DNA of 64,000 bases. Source: Halopseudomonas sp002296055. Its GTDB lineage: Bacteria; Pseudomonadota; Gammaproteobacteria; Pseudomonadales; Pseudomonadaceae. Of this stretch, positions 62,022-64,000 are shown piece after piece (the first letter of the stretch is position 1; each line of letters opens with the position of its first letter). Location of the stretch: NCBI RefSeq assembly GCF_050876985.1, contig NZ_JBPAPP010000001.1; one strand, 5' to 3'. Both the position numbers and the translations under genes were made by a program. The notes under the pieces were generated by a model. The model saw only the letters and a list, made by a program, of their open reading frames with translations, made no database searches and was not told the DNA's origin.

Positions 62022-62903
62022 ATGAAATACAGCCTGACCGACCTGCGTCTTTTCATCGCTATCGCCGAATGTGAAAGCCTGACCCACGGGGCCGAGCGTG
62101 CCTTTCTCGCGCCGTCATCGGCAAGCCATCGCATCAAGATGTTGGAAGCTTCGCTGGGCACAGTACTGCTGCACCGCCGCGCTCGCGGCGTGGAGCTTAC
62201 CCGCGCCGGGGAGATATTCCTGCGTCATGCGCGGCAGGTATTTGCCCGGCTGGAGCAAATGCATTCAGACCTCGCCCCCTTTGCCGAGGGCGTGCAAGGG
62301 CATGTGCGGCTCTGGGCCAACACCCACGCCATTCACAGCTATCTGCCGAACGATCTGGCGGCATTTCTTGCTCGCCATCCCCAGGTAAGCGTCAACCTGG
62401 AAGAACACACCAGCTCGGACATTCTCGCGGGTGTTGCCCGGGGCGATGCCGAGATTGGCATCGTTGCTGGCTATGACGAGTATCAAGAGGTGGAGCTGCA
62501 GCCCTATCGCGCTGACCGCTTGGTGCTTATCACTGCACCGTCACACCGTCTGGCAGGCGAGCAAACTCTGGCGTTTGCTCAGGTAATCAGTGAGCCGTTT
62601 GTCATGCTGCATGCAGGCTCGGCCATTCACACTTTCACGATGAATACCGCCTCCAGCCTGGGCACGCATCTGAATGTACGTGTGCAGGTGAACAGCTTTG
62701 AGGCGGTATGCCGGATGGTGGCCGCAGGCGTTGGCATCGGGCTAGTACCGCGCGAGGCGGTCAAACTGTCGGGGCCGCAGCCGCTGTCGATTATTGAAGT
62801 GGAAGACAGTTGGGCCCAACGCGATCTGAAAATCTGCACCAGCCGCAAGACGCCGATTTCACCCTTTGCGGCGGGGTTAATCGAGCATTTGCTTGCCGGC
62901 TGA
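62022..62903 (+). CDS. LysR-family transcriptional regulator
   Basis: A 293-residue LysR protein with helix-turn-helix LRLFIAIAECESLTHGAERA and SSASHRIKMLEASLGTVLLH, then an effector domain. The ATG at 62022 is chosen because the family start aligns there. It is divergent from the DMT exporter. Its 3' end overlaps the convergent HxlR gene by 27 bases. Confidence 0.9.
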   Translation: MKYSLTDLRLFIAIAECESLTHGAERAFLAPSSASHRIKMLEASLGTVLLHRRARGVELTRAGEIFLRHARQVFARLEQMHSDLAPFAEGVQGHVRLWANTHAIHSYLPNDLAAFLARHPQVSVNLEEHTSSDILAGVARGDAEIGIVAGYDEYQEVELQPYRADRLVLITAPSHRLAGEQTLAFAQVISEPFVMLHAGSAIHTFTMNTASSLGTHLNVRVQVNSFEAVCRMVAAGVGIGLVPREAVKLSGPQPLSIIEVEDSWAQRDLKICTSRKTPISPFAAGLIEHLLAG

Positions 62904-63395
62904 GGCCTCCAGGCGCTGCTTGAGCGTGAGCCGCTCGCGCATCTGCGCGCTGGCTGCCGGACCGGGCTGCACAGCGCAGTCCTGTGGAGCAACGGCGCGG
63001 CCGTCTGCCGGGTCGGTGAATGCCAGTTGCAGGCGGGCGCCGCTCTCACGGTGCACTACCTGCACGCTTTCACCGTCTTCGGCGTAGTGGCGGTTGCCCC
63101 AATCGATAAACGCCATCAGCACCCGTGAAAAATCCTTGCCCTTGGCGGTTGGCAGATACTCGTGGCGCAGTGGTCGCTGGCTGTAAGGCACGCGCTCCAG
63201 CATCCCGGCGTCAACCAGCGCATTGAGCCGGCGGGTGAGCATATTGGGCGCAATGCCCAGGCTCTTTGAAAACTCATCAAACCGGCGCAGCCCCTGCAGG
63301 GCGTCACGCATCAGCAATATGCTCCACCACTCACCGACCTGATCGAGGCTGCGGGCGATGGGGCATTCGGCATTGGATAGCGTGGTGCGTTGCAT
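62877..63395 (-). CDS. HxlR-family transcriptional regulator
   Basis: A 172-residue winged-helix regulator. It has the HxlR signature CPIARSLDQVGEWWSILLMRD, where C11 is the conserved cysteine that senses electrophiles or oxidants in several relatives, then FDEFSKSLGIAPNMLTRRLN. Starts at 63395 or seven codons earlier at 63416. It faces the ketoacyl synthase gene across a near-perfect palindrome and is its likely repressor. Confidence 0.9.
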   Translation of the reverse strand: MQRTTLSNAECPIARSLDQVGEWWSILLMRDALQGLRRFDEFSKSLGIAPNMLTRRLNALVDAGMLERVPYSQRPLRHEYLPTAKGKDFSRVLMAFIDWGNRHYAEDGESVQVVHRESGARLQLAFTDPADGRAVAPQDCAVQPGPAASAQMRERLTLKQRLEASAGKQMLD

Positions 63396-63434
63396 GGCGT
63401 GTCCGTCGATTTGCATTCAGGGCTGGATCAGAAT

Positions 63435-63457
63435 GTTACTTTCATTATGATAGTAAC
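63435..63457. promoter_or_regulatory. 23-bp palindrome, probable HxlR operator
   Basis: The arms GTTACT and AGTAAC with inner TCAT and ATGA pair at 10 of 11 positions around a central T at 63446. It lies in the spacer between the HxlR gene and the ketoacyl synthase gene, 46 bases before the latter. It is AT-rich, as expected for a promoter-overlapping operator. Confidence 0.72.
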
Positions 63458-63503
63458 GTCCATCTGCTGTTGGACTTTCCCGAAACGAAGGAGCAGGACT
63501 CTG

Positions 63504-64000
63504 ATGAACAAGCGCATTGTGGTCACAGGAATGGGCGCGGTCTCGCCGCTCGGCACCGGGGTTGAAGCGGTTTGGCAGCGTCTTACCGCGGGCCAATCGG
63601 GCATTCGTACCTTGCCGGAAGAGCTGATCGGTGATCTGGCCGTTCGCATTGGTGGGCAGGTACAGAGCACTGAGCAGGACTCGGAAGCCGGATTCGACCC
63701 TGACCGCTACCTGCCCGCCAAAGAGCAGCGCAAGATGGACCGCTTTATCCTGTTTGCCATCGCTGCCGCGCAAGAAGCGCTGACTCAGGCCGGTTGGGCA
63801 CCGCAGCACACTGAAGGTCAGGAGCGTACCGCAACAATCATCGCCTCCGGCACCGGCGGCTTTCCGGCGATGGTCGAGGCGGTGCGGACTACCGATAGCA
63901 GAGGCCCGCGTCGACTGTCGCCGTTCACCATTCCGGCCTTTCTCTGCAACATGGCGGCTGGGCATATTTCCATCCTGCATGGTTTTAAAGGCCCCCTCGG
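63504..64000 (+). CDS. beta-ketoacyl-ACP synthase (FabF-like), partial
   Basis: The first 165 codons of a thiolase-fold ketoacyl-ACP synthase, which extends acyl-ACP with malonyl-ACP. The opening KRIVVTGMGAVSPLGTGVEAVW is diagnostic of FabB/FabF. The active-site Cys and two His lie past the window edge. AAGGAG precedes the ATG by 11 bases. Control by an HxlR regulator suggests an accessory synthase, not the housekeeping one. Confidence 0.9.
   Translation, partial: MNKRIVVTGMGAVSPLGTGVEAVWQRLTAGQSGIRTLPEELIGDLAVRIGGQVQSTEQDSEAGFDPDRYLPAKEQRKMDRFILFAIAAAQEALTQAGWAPQHTEGQERTATIIASGTGGFPAMVEAVRTTDSRGPRRLSPFTIPAFLCNMAAGHISILHGFKGPL

Overview
The window reads as chromosomal DNA of a gamma-proteobacterium of the Pseudomonas group (Pseudomonadaceae). 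Codon use is GC-rich throughout. Two stretches keep the gene order known from Pseudomonas aeruginosa: acnB / DUF1289 gene / universal stress gene at 4.1-8.4 kb, and infA / ate / aat / ftsK / lolA / rarA / crcB / serS / cysG at 14.2-23.8 kb, with tusE-tusB-tusC-tusD / YccA-type Bax-inhibitor gene / tRNA-Ser(UGA) at 43.6-46.0 kb. A Halopseudomonas-like genus is possible but cannot be fixed from the sequence alone.

Layout. 0-4 kb: a Baeyer-Villiger monooxygenase and SDR operon facing a TetR regulator across a perfect 18-bp palindrome, then a DMT exporter facing a second TetR regulator across two copies of another operator. 4-14 kb: acnB, stress protein, miaE, a solute-binding protein, a MocR regulator, and a LysR / acyl-CoA dehydrogenase divergent pair. 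14-24 kb: conserved housekeeping genes (translation initiation, N-degron transferases, DNA translocation, lipoprotein sorting, replication-fork maintenance, fluoride export, SerRS, siroheme). 24-43.6 kb: a block not in the ancestral order, with a thioesterase, VOC protein, membrane-anchored sulfatase, dodecin, DJ-1/PfpI protein, esterase, amidotransferase-lipocalin pair, diguanylate cyclase, a membrane protein / winged-helix pair, an exbB-exbD-tonB operon ending in a large ankyrin lipoprotein, two phospholipase-D enzymes, a small exported protein behind a Fur-like site, and a CASTOR/POLLUX-like channel. 43.6-46 kb: the 2-thiouridine sulfur relay and tRNA-Ser. 46-64 kb: accessory modules, mostly metabolic genes paired with divergent regulators: a VolA-type lipase, LysR/azlCD, a Zur-box-led dksA2-folE2 zinc-sparing pair, a B3-like metallo-beta-lactamase-fold enzyme, a cluster of two hydroxynitrile-lyase-like cupins with MFS exporter, Tat-exported hydrolase, LysR and AraC, a NAPE-PLD-like hydrolase, another DMT exporter / LysR pair, and an HxlR regulator facing a partial ketoacyl-ACP synthase gene.

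The most informative signals are regulatory. At least five divergent or upstream regions carry clean palindromic sites that name their likely regulator (TetR at 1875-1892, TetR at 3435-3476, Fur-like at 40035-40053, Zur at 51483-51495, HxlR at 63435-63457). No CRISPR array, intact insertion sequence, prophage or restriction system was seen. I see no convincing wholly new defence or mobile system; the least explained objects are the 869-residue lipoprotein behind tonB, the channel with a non-canonical pore loop, a 50-bp hairpin element upstream of acnB, and a 0.74-kb gene-free stretch after tRNA-Ser.
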